Shown: positions 34,367 to 45,597 of the stretch, one piece after another
Layout: each line of letters starts with the position of its first letter
Position numbering within the stretch: position 1 is the stretch's first letter
Assembly (NCBI GenBank): GCA_015689775.1
Contig: WVSR01000002.1
Coordinates: 248,001-312,000, forward strand
DNA: 64,000 nucleotides
Source: Rhodobacterales bacterium LSUCC0387
GTDB lineage: Bacteria; Pseudomonadota; Alphaproteobacteria; Rhodobacterales; Rhodobacteraceae
Reading direction: 5' to 3'
The notes under the pieces: generated by a model
What the model was told of the DNA's origin: nothing
The model's database searches: none
What the model saw: the letters and a program-made list of their open reading frames with translations, nothing else
Position numbers and translations under genes: made by a program

Positions 34367-36168
34367 GCGGTCAACGCATCCCTTTGCGCCCGTTGTCACG
34401 GGTGATTGAAGCGCGCAAAAAGGGCGAAAACCCTGACTATATCGAGCGCGAAAACCTGCGCCAACGCCACGAAGCCGAGCGAGACAAATTGCGCCTGCGG
34501 GCCGAGGGCCGGATTCTGGTCGTGGCATTGTGCTTTTTGCTTGGCTTTGGCGCGGTTGGCGTGCGCATGGGCGCCTTGGCCGCCTCCGAGCCGCAGGAGC
34601 CTGGTGTGACGTCTGTTGCAAGCGCCATTCAGACCGCGCGCGCGGATATTGTCGATCGGCAGGGGCGAATTTTAGCTACCAATCTTTTGACCAATGCGCT
34701 TTACGCCCACCCCCATGAGATGGTCGACCCGCTTGCCGCCGCTGAAGGTTTGGTCGAAATCTTCCCTGAAATGGATTATGACCGCTTGGTCGCGCAATTG
34801 ACCTCTGAGCGCCGCTTCCTTTGGCTGCGCCGCTCCATCAGCCCCGAGCAGGAACAAGCGGTGCATGATCTGGGCGAGCCTGGCTTGCTCTTTGGCCCGC
34901 GCGAAATTCGGCTTTACCCCAATGGCGCGATTGCAGCGCATATTTTGGGCGGCGCGGGGTTCGGGCAAGAGGCCGTGAATGCCGCAGAAATCGTAGGTGT
35001 TGCGGGGCTTGAGGCGCAGTTTGATGCAGAATTGCGCGATCCAGCCCGTGCGCATACGCCGCTGCGCTTATCGATGGATTTGGCCATCCAATCCGCCACC
35101 GAGGAAGTTCTCGCGTCTGGCATGGGGTTGATGAATGCGCGTGGCGCTTCGGCGGTGTTGATGGATGCCCATACGGGCGAGGTGATTTCACTTGCAAGTC
35201 TTCCTGATTTTGACCCCAATGCGCGGCCCCGCCAGCTGACATCAGGCAATGACCCGAGCCAAAGCCCGCTCTTTAACCGCGCGGTGCAGGGCGTATATGA
35301 GCTTGGGTCTGTGTTCAAAATTTTCACCATGGCTCAGGCCTTGGAATTGGACATGGTGACGCCTGAGACCTCAATCGACACAACAAGCCCTTTACGGATT
35401 GCAGGGTTTAATATCCGTGACTTCCACAATTATGGGCCACGCCAAACCGCGACCGAAGTGATTGTGCATTCCTCAAACATCGGTACGGCGCGTATTGCTG
35501 ATGAGATCGGGCCAGATCGCCAACGCCTGTTCCTCCAAGATCTGGGTTTGCTCGAAGCAACCCCCATTGAGATTGTCGAGGCCTCAACGGGCCGCCCGAT
35601 GATCCCCGCAAGATGGGAACGCCTGTCAACCATGACTGTATCCTACGGGCACGGCCTGTCGATATCGCCTTTGCATTTGGCGGCGGGCTTTGCCGCGATG
35701 GTCAATGGTGGCACGCGGGTTGCGCCGACATTGATCACACAGCGGGGCGCGCCGCAGACGGCCGCGCGCATCATTTCCGAAGACACCTCGGCACAAATCC
35801 GTGCCATGATGCGCGCCGTGGTCGATGGCGGTACAGCCAGCCTTGCCGAAGTCGAAGGCTATGAGATGGGCGGGAAAACGGGCACAGCCGATAAACCCAA
35901 CCCATCGGGCGGATATTATGAGGATCGCGTGATTGCGACTTTCGCAGGGGCCTTTCCAATGAGTGACCCGCAATATGTGATTGTCGTCACCTTGGACGAA
36001 CCTGAAATTGTCGCCCTTGGTGAGACGCGCCGCACAGCGGGCTGGACGTCTGCGCCAGTTGCGGCAGAAATCCTGCGCCGCGTTGGCCCTTTGCTGAATC
36101 TGCAACCGCGTGGTGCAGCAGAGATTGCGCAAAGTGGGGTTTCTCGGCTATCGAGCCGTATCGAGTGA
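34363..36168 (+). CDS. ftsI: Division-specific peptidoglycan transpeptidase FtsI (PBP3)
   Basis: A 601-aa class B penicillin-binding protein. After an N-terminal anchor (about 45-65) comes the pedestal domain (DIVDRQGRILATNLLTNALY), then the transpeptidase with SVFK (catalytic Ser316, Lys319), SSN at 370-372 and KTG starting at Lys505. It crosslinks septal peptidoglycan together with FtsW. The N-terminal cytoplasmic tail is rich in basic residues. Confidence 0.96.
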   Translation: MSGQRIPLRPLSRVIEARKKGENPDYIERENLRQRHEAERDKLRLRAEGRILVVALCFLLGFGAVGVRMGALAASEPQEPGVTSVASAIQTARADIVDRQGRILATNLLTNALYAHPHEMVDPLAAAEGLVEIFPEMDYDRLVAQLTSERRFLWLRRSISPEQEQAVHDLGEPGLLFGPREIRLYPNGAIAAHILGGAGFGQEAVNAAEIVGVAGLEAQFDAELRDPARAHTPLRLSMDLAIQSATEEVLASGMGLMNARGASAVLMDAHTGEVISLASLPDFDPNARPRQLTSGNDPSQSPLFNRAVQGVYELGSVFKIFTMAQALELDMVTPETSIDTTSPLRIAGFNIRDFHNYGPRQTATEVIVHSSNIGTARIADEIGPDRQRLFLQDLGLLEATPIEIVEASTGRPMIPARWERLSTMTVSYGHGLSISPLHLAAGFAAMVNGGTRVAPTLITQRGAPQTAARIISEDTSAQIRAMMRAVVDGGTASLAEVEGYEMGGKTGTADKPNPSGGYYEDRVIATFAGAFPMSDPQYVIVVTLDEPEIVALGETRRTAGWTSAPVAAEILRRVGPLLNLQPRGAAEIAQSGVSRLSSRIE

Positions 36169-36197
36169 TTTTGCCAAACTGACCAAAGGATTAACCC

Positions 36198-37694
36198 ATG
36201 CCTGCGTCCCATCGCGATGAGACAATCCGCCTTTCATCGCTTGGTTTGACCCCAACGCGGGGTGGGGATGTGGCGGTGACGGGTTTGTGTCTTGATAGCC
36301 GCAGGATCAAACATGGCGAGGTCTTCGCAGCCCTTGCAGGCAGCCATGCCCATGGGGCCAGTTATGCGCAAGCGGTTCTTGCCGCGGGGGCTTCTGCGAT
36401 TTTAACCGACCCTGGGGGCGCGAAGATCATTGGTGATATCGCCGCTGACCACAATGCCAGCCTGATTGTCGTGGCCGAGCCGCGCGCGGCATTGGCGCAG
36501 GCTGCCGCCCTTTGGTTTGGCGCGCAGCCTGACACCATGGTCGCAGTGACAGGCACCAATGGGAAAACCAGTGTCGCAAGCTTTACCCGCCAGATTTGGA
36601 ACGCCTTAGGTTTCGATGCGGTTAATATCGGCACCACGGGCGTAGAGGGCAGTTTTGCCGCCGCAGGCACCCACACAACGCCCGATCCTTTGACCTTGCA
36701 CGCCTTATTGCGCGATATGGCCCATGCGGGTGTAACCCATGCCGCGATGGAGGCCTCGTCACACGGGCTTGATCAATATCGCCTTGACGGCGTGCGCTTG
36801 GCCGCGGCGGGTTTTACCAATTTTACCCAAGATCATCTGGACTATCACGGCAAGATGGAGGCCTATTTTGAGGCCAAAGCGCGCCTCTTTAGCCAAGTGT
36901 TGGACGAAAATGGCACTGTAGTGGTCAATCTTGATGATCCCAAAGGTGCAGCCATTGCCGCCATCGCCGAGGCGCGGGAGATCGAAGTGATCACTGTGGG
37001 CGAGGATGCGCCAAACGCGCGCCTGCGTATCACTGCGCGGCGCTTGGATGAACGGGGTCAGGATTTGCTCTTCACATGGCAAGATGATCCTTATCGCGTG
37101 CGGCTGTCCCTCATTGGCGGGTTTCAGGCCATGAATGTCTTGGTCGCGGTGGGTTTGGTGATTGCGGCGGGGGCAGCACCTGATGCAGTTTTTGCAACGC
37201 TGCCGCGCCTGCAAGGCGTGCGCGGGCGAATGCAGCTTGCAGCAACCCGTGCCAATGGCGCGCCCATTTTTGTGGATTATGCGCATACGCCTGATGCGTT
37301 GCGCACGGCGCTTTTGGCGCTCAGGCCTCATGTCATGGGGCGGCTTCATGTGGTCTTTGGCGCAGGCGGGGATCGCGACCGCGCTAAGCGCCCTTTGATG
37401 GGGGCCGCCGCCGCCGCCCATGCAGATTGCATCACTGTAACCGATGACAACCCCCGCAGCGAAGACCCCGCGACTATTCGCGCCGCCATTCTTGAGGCCT
37501 GCCCACAAGCCCGAGAGGTCGGCGATCGCGCCGAGGCGATTTTGCGCGCTGTGGCCGATTTGGCGCCGGGCGATGCACTTTTGATTGCAGGTAAGGGCCA
37601 TGAAACAGGGCAGATTGTCGGCGATGTCACCTATCCGTTCGTTGATCTCGAACAGGCAAGCCTTGCGGTTAGCGCATTGGAGGGTCAGCAATGA
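36198..37694 (+). CDS. murE: UDP-MurNAc-tripeptide synthetase MurE (mDAP-adding)
   Basis: A 498-aa Mur ligase. ATP-binding TGTNGKT is at 118-124, the carbamylated-Lys/His region is GVTHAAMEASSHGLDQYRLDG, and GAGGDRDRAKRPLMG and DNPRSEDP follow. The DNPR motif indicates meso-diaminopimelate as the added amino acid rather than lysine. It overlaps murF by 4 bp. Confidence 0.96.
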   Translation: MPASHRDETIRLSSLGLTPTRGGDVAVTGLCLDSRRIKHGEVFAALAGSHAHGASYAQAVLAAGASAILTDPGGAKIIGDIAADHNASLIVVAEPRAALAQAAALWFGAQPDTMVAVTGTNGKTSVASFTRQIWNALGFDAVNIGTTGVEGSFAAAGTHTTPDPLTLHALLRDMAHAGVTHAAMEASSHGLDQYRLDGVRLAAAGFTNFTQDHLDYHGKMEAYFEAKARLFSQVLDENGTVVVNLDDPKGAAIAAIAEAREIEVITVGEDAPNARLRITARRLDERGQDLLFTWQDDPYRVRLSLIGGFQAMNVLVAVGLVIAAGAAPDAVFATLPRLQGVRGRMQLAATRANGAPIFVDYAHTPDALRTALLALRPHVMGRLHVVFGAGGDRDRAKRPLMGAAAAAHADCITVTDDNPRSEDPATIRAAILEACPQAREVGDRAEAILRAVADLAPGDALLIAGKGHETGQIVGDVTYPFVDLEQASLAVSALEGQQ

Positions 37695-39103
37695 GCGCGC
37701 TTTGGACATCAGCTGAGATTGCCGCCGCCACCAATGGCCGTGCAGACGGGCCAGATTTTGACATCATAGGCATCTCGATTGACACCCGCAGTCTGATGGC
37801 GGGGGATTTCTTTGTGGCATTGTCGGCCGCCCGCGATGGCCATGATTTCGTAACGGATGCCTTGGCCAAGGGTGCCGCAGGCGCGATGGTCAGCCGCATT
37901 CCTGACGGTGTTGCAGAAGACGCGCCCCTGATTATTGTAGAGGATGTGCAAACCGCGCTTGAGGATTTGGGACGCGCAGGGCGCGCGCGAATGACGGGGC
38001 AGGTGGTTGCCATTACGGGGTCGGTTGGCAAAACCACCAGTAAAGAAATGATGCGCGCAGCACTTGCGCCCTTGGGGCGGGTGCATGCTTCGGTTGCTTC
38101 TTATAACAATCATTGGGGCGTGCCTTTGACCTTGGCGCGGATGCCGCGCGAGACGGATTTCGCGGTTATTGAAATCGGTATGAATTCGCCTGAAGAAATT
38201 GCACCCTTGGCGCGCATGGTGCGGCCCCATTTGGCCATTGTAACCACCGTTGCCGCAGCCCATCTTGAGGCATTTGGCAGTCTTGAGGCGATCGCCTATG
38301 AAAAGGCGAGCATCTATGAGGGGCTTGAGATAGGCGGGATCGCATTAGTTAATGCTGATGTAGAGACCAGCGCTATTTTGCAACACAAAGCAACCTCCTG
38401 TGCTGCCCGCGTCATTTGTTTCGGCCAGGCTGAAACCGCTGAGGCGCGCTTGGCTTTTGTCGAGATTATTGAGGATCGTACCATTGTCTCGATGGTTGTT
38501 GACGAAGAAACACATCTTTTCAAGCTGAACACTGCAGGCCGACATTTGGCGCTGAATGCGGTGGCCGTTATGGCCAGTGTTGCTGTAATGGGCGGGGATA
38601 TGGCACTTGCGGCTCTTGGTTTGTCTGACTGGCAAGCGGTAACAGGGCGTGGCACGCGTGAGCGTTTGACCCTGTCAAATCGCAATGCCAATGCAGGTGA
38701 GATCGAAATGATTGACGATGCCTATAATGCCAATCCCGCCTCTATCGCAGCCGCCCTTGATGTTTTGGCTGCTGCAGAGGCGCGCCGCCGTGTGGCGGTT
38801 TTGGGCGATATGTTGGAATTGGGCGCACAAGGCCCCGCGATGCACGCAGAATTGGTTGATCTTCCGAGTATCGCCAAGATCGACCGCATTCATACGGTGG
38901 GCGGCTTGATGGAACATTTGCACGAAGCCCTGCCAAGCGACAAGCGCGGGCTGCATTGCGAAACCGCTGATGAGATGGCGCGCGCCCTGCCCAAAACCCT
39001 AGAGGAGGGCGATATCGTCCTTCTGAAAGCTTCAAACAGCGTAAAACTTGCGCGTGTGGTTGACGCATTGCGCAATCTCGGGCAATTCGTTGGGGAACGC
39101 TAA
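37691..39103 (+). CDS. murF: UDP-MurNAc-pentapeptide synthetase MurF
   Basis: A 470-aa Mur ligase. The ATP site TGSVGKTTSKE begins at residue 109; NNHWGVPLTLARMP, IEIGMNSPEEIAPLA and DDAYNANPASIAAALDVL are family signatures. It adds D-Ala-D-Ala (made by Ddl, downstream) to the UDP-MurNAc tripeptide. Confidence 0.95.
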   Translation: MSALWTSAEIAAATNGRADGPDFDIIGISIDTRSLMAGDFFVALSAARDGHDFVTDALAKGAAGAMVSRIPDGVAEDAPLIIVEDVQTALEDLGRAGRARMTGQVVAITGSVGKTTSKEMMRAALAPLGRVHASVASYNNHWGVPLTLARMPRETDFAVIEIGMNSPEEIAPLARMVRPHLAIVTTVAAAHLEAFGSLEAIAYEKASIYEGLEIGGIALVNADVETSAILQHKATSCAARVICFGQAETAEARLAFVEIIEDRTIVSMVVDEETHLFKLNTAGRHLALNAVAVMASVAVMGGDMALAALGLSDWQAVTGRGTRERLTLSNRNANAGEIEMIDDAYNANPASIAAALDVLAAAEARRRVAVLGDMLELGAQGPAMHAELVDLPSIAKIDRIHTVGGLMEHLHEALPSDKRGLHCETADEMARALPKTLEEGDIVLLKASNSVKLARVVDALRNLGQFVGER

Positions 39104-39118
39104 CGGGAGAACCGCCAT

Positions 39119-40204
39119 ATGTTGTATTGGCTCAGCGAATTGTCAGATGGCGGCGACCTCTTTAACCTTTTCCGCTACATCACCTTCCGTGCAGGGGCCG
39201 CGTTTTTCACGGCGCTGATTTTTGGCTTTATCTTTGGCCGCCCGCTGATCAACGCGCTGCGCCGCCGGTATGCCGAGGGACAACCCATTCGCGAAGATGG
39301 GCCTGCGCATCATATCTCAACCAAGGCAGGCACGCCCACAATGGGGGGCTTGCTGATCCTTGCGGCGCTCACCCTGTCCACGCTGCTTTGGGCACGGCTT
39401 GATAATGGCTTTGTCTGGATTGTCTTGGGGGTGACTGTGGCCTTCGGTCTGGTCGGTCTTGCCGATGATTGGGCCAAGGTCAGCCGCCAAACCACGGTAG
39501 GGCTTTCGGGCAAATTGCGCTTGGCGCTTGGCTTTGTGATCGCGGCTGTCGCCAGCATCGCGGCCTCATTTTTGCACCCTGATGATCTGATGCTGCAACT
39601 GGCCGTGCCTGTATTCAAAGATGTGCTGATCAATCTGGGCTATGTCTTTATCCCCTTTACCATGATCGTGATTGTGGGCAGCGCCAATGCAGTCAACCTG
39701 ACCGATGGTTTGGATGGCTTGGCCATCATGCCCGTGATGATCGCCGCAGCCTCGCTTGGCGTGATTGCCTATGCGGTGGGGCGGGTCGATTTCACAGAAT
39801 ATCTTGATGTGCATTACGTGCCTGGAACGGGCGAATTGCTTGTGTTTTGTGCGGGCCTTATTGGCGGCGGTCTGGGGTTTTTGTGGTATAATGCCCCGCC
39901 CGCGGCCGTGTTTATGGGGGATACGGGCTCGCTCGCCTTGGGCGGCGCCTTGGGCGCTATTGCCGTTGCCACAAAGCACGAAATCGTTTTAGCCATCGTA
40001 GGCGGCTTGTTCGTGGCCGAAGCGATGAGCGTGATCATCCAAGTTCTCTATTTCAAACGCACAGGCAAGCGCGTGTTCTTGATGGCCCCAATCCACCATC
40101 ATTTTGAGAAAAAGGGCTGGGCTGAGCCGCAAGTGGTGATCCGCTTTTGGATCATTTCACTCATCCTTGCGCTCATTGGCCTTGCGACATTGAAACTGCG
40201 CTAA
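39119..40204 (+). CDS. mraY: Phospho-MurNAc-pentapeptide translocase MraY
   Basis: A 361-aa polytopic enzyme with about ten membrane segments. The catalytic aspartate motifs are [11 protein letters not shown] (DD, about 116-117) and [10 protein letters not shown] (about 195-204); [12 protein letters not shown] and [12 protein letters not shown] (HHH) complete the active site. It makes lipid I from UDP-MurNAc-pentapeptide and undecaprenyl phosphate. Confidence 0.97.
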   Translation: MLYWLSELSDGGDLFNLFRYITFRAGAAFFTALIFGFIFGRPLINALRRRYAEGQPIREDGPAHHISTKAGTPTMGGLLILAALTLSTLLWARLDNGFVWIVLGVTVAFGLVGLADDWAKVSRQTTVGLSGKLRLALGFVIAAVASIAASFLHPDDLMLQLAVPVFKDVLINLGYVFIPFTMIVIVGSANAVNLTDGLDGLAIMPVMIAAASLGVIAYAVGRVDFTEYLDVHYVPGTGELLVFCAGLIGGGLGFLWYNAPPAAVFMGDTGSLALGGALGAIAVATKHEIVLAIVGGLFVAEAMSVIIQVLYFKRTGKRVFLMAPIHHHFEKKGWAEPQVVIRFWIISLILALIGLATLKLR

Positions 40205-40223
40205 CAAAGCAAGGAGCGGTCAG

Positions 40224-41630
40224 ATGATCCCAGTTACTGGGTTTTCAGGTCAAAAAATCGCTGTTTTGGGATTGGGCCGTTCGGGTCTTGCGTCGGCGCG
40301 GGCGCTGCAGGCGGGTGGAGCTATCCCGCTTGTTTGGGATGATGGGCAAGCGGCGCGTGCGCGCGCTGCGGCGGATGGGTTCAGGGTCACTGATCTAACC
40401 AAGGCGGGCGCTTTTGAGGACGTGTCACGCCTGATCACCTCGCCTGGTGTCCCAAATCTATACCCTGCGCCGCATCCTGCAATTTTGGCCGCCTATCGCG
40501 CCAATGTGCCTGTTGATAATGATGTGGGCCTGTTTTTCGCGGCCCTTGGTCAACGGGATTGGGCGCAATTTGACCGCCCCCCGCGCGTTGTCGCGGTGAC
40601 GGGGTCAAACGGAAAATCGACCACCTCGGCGCTGATTGCTCATATTTTGGATGGTGCAGGCGTATCTGTGCAGCTTGCGGGCAATATTGGGCGCGGCGTT
40701 TTGGATATTAATCCGCCCGAAGATGGGGCGGTGGTGGTGTTGGAATTATCCTCCTACCAAACCGAGCTTGCCCGCGCCCTGACGCCCGATATCGCGGTCT
40801 TTACCAATCTGTCGGCTGATCATTTGGATCGTCATGGTGGCATGGGTGGCTATTATGCGGCCAAGCGCAGGCTGTTTGCCGAAGGCGGCCCAGATCGCGC
40901 TGTGATTGGGATTGACGAGGTTGAAGGGCTGTCTTTGTCCAATCAACTGACCCAAGGGGCAGGGGATGATCGGGTGATCCGCATCTCGTCTGGGCAGAAA
41001 TTAAACGGAACCAATTGGGATGTCTTTGCCCGTAAAGGCTGGCTGTCGGAATGGCGTAAGGGGCGTCAGGTTGCCTCGATCGATTTGCGTGATATCGCGG
41101 GGCTTGCGGGCGCGCACAACCATCAGAACGCCTGCGCGGCCTATGCGGTGGCGCGGGCGCTTGGCCTTGCGCCGCGCATCATCGAAGATGCGTTGCATTC
41201 CTTCAAAGGCTTGCAGCATCGCAGTCAGGTTTTGGGCGAGTTGCGGGGTGTGCGTTTTGTCAATGACAGCAAAGCCACCAATGCAGATGCTGCCGCCAAG
41301 GCACTTGCTGCCTATCCTGCCATCCGTTGGATTTGTGGTGGGCTCGAGAAAGAAGGCGGGCTTGATGTGGTGAAGCCGCATTTCGGCTCGGTCAAGAAGG
41401 CCTATGTCATCGGGCGTGAGGCTGCAAAATTTGCCCTGAATTTGGGGGATCTGCCCAAAGAGATTTGCACTGATATGGCCACCGCCGTGGCCCGCGCCGT
41501 GGCCGAGGCCGAGCCGGGTGATGTGGTTTTGCTGGCCCCAGCCGCCGCTAGTTTTGATCAATACGACAATTTTGAGAGGCGTGGCGATGATTTCGCCGCC
41601 CAAGTTAAGCAAGTTCTTGTACAATCTTAG
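40224..41630 (+). CDS. murD: UDP-MurNAc-L-alanine:D-glutamate ligase MurD
   Basis: A 468-aa Mur ligase. The N-terminal Rossmann start [15 protein letters not shown] binds the UDP part; the ATP site TGSNGKST is at 126-133; [23 protein letters not shown] and [16 protein letters not shown] are MurD signatures. [17 protein letters not shown]-type ending is also typical (here [17 protein letters not shown]). RBS AAGGAG. Confidence 0.96.
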   Translation: MIPVTGFSGQKIAVLGLGRSGLASARALQAGGAIPLVWDDGQAARARAAADGFRVTDLTKAGAFEDVSRLITSPGVPNLYPAPHPAILAAYRANVPVDNDVGLFFAALGQRDWAQFDRPPRVVAVTGSNGKSTTSALIAHILDGAGVSVQLAGNIGRGVLDINPPEDGAVVVLELSSYQTELARALTPDIAVFTNLSADHLDRHGGMGGYYAAKRRLFAEGGPDRAVIGIDEVEGLSLSNQLTQGAGDDRVIRISSGQKLNGTNWDVFARKGWLSEWRKGRQVASIDLRDIAGLAGAHNHQNACAAYAVARALGLAPRIIEDALHSFKGLQHRSQVLGELRGVRFVNDSKATNADAAAKALAAYPAIRWICGGLEKEGGLDVVKPHFGSVKKAYVIGREAAKFALNLGDLPKEICTDMATAVARAVAEAEPGDVVLLAPAAASFDQYDNFERRGDDFAAQVKQVLVQS

Positions 41631-41731
41631 GGCCGATGCGGCTTTTTCTGGCTTTCGGGAATAAATTTCGCTAATTTGCGTATGAGACCCGAAAAATCGG
41701 GCGATTGAGGCAGTATCGGGCGGTATATCCC

Positions 41732-42898
41732 ATGACAGAAATGGCGCATGGCACGGTTATTGTGCAATCAGGCGAAGCGGTTTTGCCCCGTTGGTGGCGC
41801 ACCGTTGATCGCGGTACAATAGGCTGCGTTTTTGCGCTTTTTGCGATTGGCCTGTTATTGGGCTTTGCGGCATCGCCACCTTTGGCCGAACGCAATGGTT
41901 ATCCCCCCTTTCACTATGTGACGCGTCAAGCCTTTTTTGGGGGCGCGGCGATGATTGGGATGACGCTTGTTTCAATGCTGCCGCCGCTAACGCTACGCCG
42001 CTTTGCAGTGTTGGGGTTTGGTGCCGCGTTCCTATCCCTTTTGGCATTGCCGATTTTTGGCACCGATTTTGGACAAGGCGCTGTGCGGTGGTATTCGCTT
42101 GGCTTCGCTTCAGTGCAGCCATCCGAATTTCTAAAACCCTTTTACATCGTCACGGTTGCTTGGATGGTCGCCGCAAGCCAAGAATTGGCGGGCCCACCAG
42201 GCAAGCGCCTGTCCTTTGGATTGACCATTCTAATTGTCGGGATTTTGGTGATGCAGCCTGATTTCGGTCAGGCAGCCCTCGTTTTGATGGGGTGGTGCGT
42301 GATCTATTTCGTTGCAGGCGCGCCCATTATTCTCATGGTCAGCGTTGTGGCCCTTGCAGGGGTGGGGGGCATCTTCGCCTATCATGCCTCCGAGCATTTC
42401 GCGCGCCGTATTGATGGGTTCCTCAGCGCCGAAGTGGCCCCGAATACCCAACTTGCCTATGCCGCCAATGCAATCCGTGAAGGTGGGTTTTTTGGCGCAG
42501 GCTTGGGCGAGGGTGCCGTGAAATGGACGCTGCCTGACGCGCATACCGATTTCATTATCGCGGTCGCTGCTGAAGAATATGGTGTGATCCTTGTTTTGAT
42601 CATCATCGCCCTCTTCGCTGCAATCGCCTTTCGTAGTTTCCTGCGTTTGCTCAAAGAACGCGACCCGTTCATCCGTCTTGCAGGCACGGGTCTTGTGACC
42701 ATGTTCGCCCTGCAGGCCTTTATCAATACGGGCGTTGCGGTGCGGCTTTTGCCTGCCAAGGGCATGACCTTGCCTTTTGTGTCCTATGGCGGATCGTCTA
42801 TCTTTGCAACAGGTCTTGCGATGGGGATGATTTTGGCCTTTACCCGTGCGCGGCCGCAGGGTGATTTGGCCGATATCTTTAGCAAACGGGGGCGTTGA
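41732..42898 (+). CDS. ftsW: Septal peptidoglycan glycosyltransferase FtsW
   Basis: A 388-aa SEDS family membrane protein with about ten segments. [25 protein letters not shown] and the [19 protein letters not shown] motif define the family; [14 protein letters not shown] is the conserved loop. It polymerises glycan strands with FtsI. ATG 41732 is preferred over an upstream TTG frame that adds nine residues. murG follows after 4 bp. Confidence 0.95.
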   Translation: MTEMAHGTVIVQSGEAVLPRWWRTVDRGTIGCVFALFAIGLLLGFAASPPLAERNGYPPFHYVTRQAFFGGAAMIGMTLVSMLPPLTLRRFAVLGFGAAFLSLLALPIFGTDFGQGAVRWYSLGFASVQPSEFLKPFYIVTVAWMVAASQELAGPPGKRLSFGLTILIVGILVMQPDFGQAALVLMGWCVIYFVAGAPIILMVSVVALAGVGGIFAYHASEHFARRIDGFLSAEVAPNTQLAYAANAIREGGFFGAGLGEGAVKWTLPDAHTDFIIAVAAEEYGVILVLIIIALFAAIAFRSFLRLLKERDPFIRLAGTGLVTMFALQAFINTGVAVRLLPAKGMTLPFVSYGGSSIFATGLAMGMILAFTRARPQGDLADIFSKRGR

Positions 42899-42902
42899 TC
42901 CG

Positions 42903-44009
42903 ATGGGGACTGGAGGCGCGCGTCACGCAATGATTGCGGCAGGGGGAACGGGGGGGCATATGTTCCCCGCCCAAGCTTTGGCCGAGGCCTTGGTGCGGCG
43001 GGGGTGGCAGGTGACGCTTTCGACAGATGCGCGCGGCGCGCGCTATGCGGGAGGATTTCCCCATGTGGTGTCTGTGCAAACAGTGGCCGCGGCCACATTC
43101 GCCCAAGGGGGGGCAACCGAAAAAATCAAAGCGTCCATTAAAATCTTGGTGGGTATTTTATCGGCCTTGATGCTGCAGCGCCGTATTCAGCCCAATATTG
43201 TAATAGGCTTTGGTGGCTATCCCACCATCCCCGCATTGGCTGCGGCGTGGATTGCGCGGCGTCCGCGGGCCTTACATGAGCAAAATGGCGTGCTTGGTCG
43301 CGTCAACCATCTGTTTGCGCGGCGAGTGGATCGGTTGGCCTGTGGCACATGGCCTACGCGCGTGCCTGAGGGCACTCAAGCGGATCACATCGGCAACCCT
43401 GTTCGGGCTGCGGTGATAGCGCGCGCAGGCGCCGTTTATACCCCGCCCGGCGATTGGCCCCTGTCGCTTGTGATCATCGGTGGCAGCCAAGGCGCGCGCA
43501 TCCTGTCTGAAGTGGTGCCAAATGCGGTGGCAAAACTGCCCAAAGGGATTTTGGCACGCTTGCGCGTGGCCCAACAGGCTCGCCCCGAGGATATTGATCG
43601 CGTCATTCGGGCCTATGATTACCTGGGTGTCTCCGCTGAGGTGCAGCGGTTTTTCGATGACATCCCCCGCCGGATCGCCGAGGCGCAATTAGTGATCAGC
43701 CGCGCAGGTGCGTCCTCGGTCGCGGATATCTCTGTCATTGGACGGCCTGCGATTTTCATCCCCTTTGCCGCCGCCACCGCAGATCATCAAACCGCCAATG
43801 CCCGCCCGATGGCTGCGGCAGGGGCAAGCCTTACGATTGCGGAACATGAGCTGAACGCCGATAGCCTGTCAGAAGCCATGCTTGAGGTTTTGTCCGATCC
43901 CGCAAAGGCCCAAGCCATGGCAAACGCCGCGCTTGCGCAATCTGTGCCAGATGCCACTGATCGTCTTGTTGCGATGGTCGAGGAAATTGCAGGGAAAGGA
44001 AGATCATGA
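42903..44009 (+). CDS. murG: UDP-GlcNAc:lipid I GlcNAc transferase MurG
   Basis: A 368-aa GT28 glycosyltransferase. N-terminal [19 protein letters not shown] is the first glycine-rich loop; [14 protein letters not shown] the second; [14 protein letters not shown] opens the UDP-binding C-terminal domain, and [20 protein letters not shown] contacts the donor sugar. It converts lipid I to lipid II on the inner membrane face. Start 42903 gives the proper N-terminus; the frame is open upstream within ftsW. Confidence 0.96.
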   Translation: MGTGGARHAMIAAGGTGGHMFPAQALAEALVRRGWQVTLSTDARGARYAGGFPHVVSVQTVAAATFAQGGATEKIKASIKILVGILSALMLQRRIQPNIVIGFGGYPTIPALAAAWIARRPRALHEQNGVLGRVNHLFARRVDRLACGTWPTRVPEGTQADHIGNPVRAAVIARAGAVYTPPGDWPLSLVIIGGSQGARILSEVVPNAVAKLPKGILARLRVAQQARPEDIDRVIRAYDYLGVSAEVQRFFDDIPRRIAEAQLVISRAGASSVADISVIGRPAIFIPFAAATADHQTANARPMAAAGASLTIAEHELNADSLSEAMLEVLSDPAKAQAMANAALAQSVPDATDRLVAMVEEIAGKGRS

Positions 44010-45406
44010 ACGCCGCCGCCACAAAACTGCCCACCCAGCTCGGACCAATCCATTTCACAGGCATTGGCGGCATTGGCATGTCGGGCATTGCTGAGGTGCT
44101 TTTGAACCACGGCTATACGGTGCAGGGCTCTGACCTAAAGGAAAGCAAGATCACTGAACGGCTTGCGACACTGGGCGCGCGAATTTTTATCGGGCAGGCA
44201 GCAGAAAATTTGGATGGGGCAGAAGTGGTTGTGATCTCCTCCGCCATCAAACCGGGCAATCCTGAATTTGATGCAGCGCGCGCGCGTGGCTTGCCGATGG
44301 TGCGCCGCGCCGAGATGTTGGCAGAACTGATGCGCCTGCACTCGAATGTGGCGATTGCGGGCACGCATGGCAAAACTACCACCACGACTCTCGTGGCGAC
44401 CCTGCTGGATGCGGGTGGCATTGACCCCACCGTGATCAATGGCGGCATCATCCACGCCTATGGCTCAAACGCCCGCGTGGGCCAAGGCGAATGGATGGTG
44501 GTCGAGGCGGACGAGTCTGACGGCACCTTTAACCGCCTGCCTGCTACCATCGCCATCGTCACCAATATCGACTCCGAACATATGGAACATTGGGGAACGA
44601 TCGAAAACCTGCGCCAAGGGTTCTGCGATTTTGTCTCGAATATCCCCTTTTACGGGCTCGCGGTCTGTTGCACCGACCATGCTGAGGTGCAGGCGCTTGT
44701 TGGGCGCGTCACCGATCGCCGCGTAGTGACTTACGGCTTCAACGCTCAGGCCGATGTGCGCGCGGTGGGTCTGTATTACGCCAAAGGTGTCGCGCATTTC
44801 GACATCGTGTTGCGGGGCGAGGATAGGGTGATCGCGGGCTGCACTCTGCCGATGCCCGGCGATCACAATGTCTCAAACGCGCTGGCCGCCGTGGCCGTGG
44901 CGCGCCATCTGGGCATGAATTCGGATGAAATCCGCGCAGCCCTTGCAGGGTTCAAGGGAGTCAACCGCCGCTTCACCAACTTGGGCGAGGTGGATGGTAT
45001 CACCATCATCGATGATTACGGCCACCACCCCGTGGAAATCGCGGCCGTTCTGCGCGCCGCCCGTCAGGCGAGTGAGGGGCGCGTTATCGCCGTGCATCAA
45101 CCCCACCGCTACACCCGCCTGTCCTCTTTGTTTGACGATTTTTGCAGCTGCTTTAACGATGCCGATGTGGTGGGCATTGCCGAAGTTTACGCCGCCGGCG
45201 AGGCGCCGATTGCGGGCGCATCCCGCGATGATCTGGTCGCAGGCCTAACTCGCCACGGCCATCGCAACGCGCATGCAGTCAACAGTGAAGATGCGCTTGA
45301 AGCCCTCGTGCGCGCCGAGGCTAAATCAGGCGATATTGTGGTCTGTCTGGGCGCAGGCACCATCAGCGCATGGGCGCATGGTCTGGTGGGGCGGTTGGAG
45401 AAATAG
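44006..45406 (+). CDS. murC: UDP-MurNAc:L-alanine ligase MurC
   Basis: A 466-aa Mur ligase. [16 protein letters not shown] binds UDP-MurNAc, the ATP site [10 protein letters not shown] begins at residue 119, and [31 protein letters not shown] and QPHRYTRL are MurC signatures. First amino-acid addition to the peptide stem. ATGA overlap with murG. Confidence 0.96.
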   Translation: MNAAATKLPTQLGPIHFTGIGGIGMSGIAEVLLNHGYTVQGSDLKESKITERLATLGARIFIGQAAENLDGAEVVVISSAIKPGNPEFDAARARGLPMVRRAEMLAELMRLHSNVAIAGTHGKTTTTTLVATLLDAGGIDPTVINGGIIHAYGSNARVGQGEWMVVEADESDGTFNRLPATIAIVTNIDSEHMEHWGTIENLRQGFCDFVSNIPFYGLAVCCTDHAEVQALVGRVTDRRVVTYGFNAQADVRAVGLYYAKGVAHFDIVLRGEDRVIAGCTLPMPGDHNVSNALAAVAVARHLGMNSDEIRAALAGFKGVNRRFTNLGEVDGITIIDDYGHHPVEIAAVLRAARQASEGRVIAVHQPHRYTRLSSLFDDFCSCFNDADVVGIAEVYAAGEAPIAGASRDDLVAGLTRHGHRNAHAVNSEDALEALVRAEAKSGDIVVCLGAGTISAWAHGLVGRLEK

Positions 45407-45597
45407 CCCCCACAAAACCCGCCCAAAGCCGGTTTAGTCGCGCACGACCCGCCCCTCGTTCTTCAATCATGCGGCTGGCGCGGCAGTGACGCTTCTATCC
45501 CTCGGGCCGTGCGCGACAAAACCCTGACGGGGACGCAAACCTCTACCTCTCTCCCAAAACCCTTGCGCGTGGGAATCCCAACCGTTACTTCCCCGAT
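45407..45597. other. murC-murB gap with a long inverted repeat, no gene
   Basis: No credible ORF on either strand. GTCGCGCACG (45437-45446) and CGTGCGCGAC (45508-45517) are perfect 10-bp arms 61 bp apart. From memory, many Rhodobacteraceae carry a small DUF2484 membrane protein gene in this gap; it is absent here. Confidence 0.5.
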
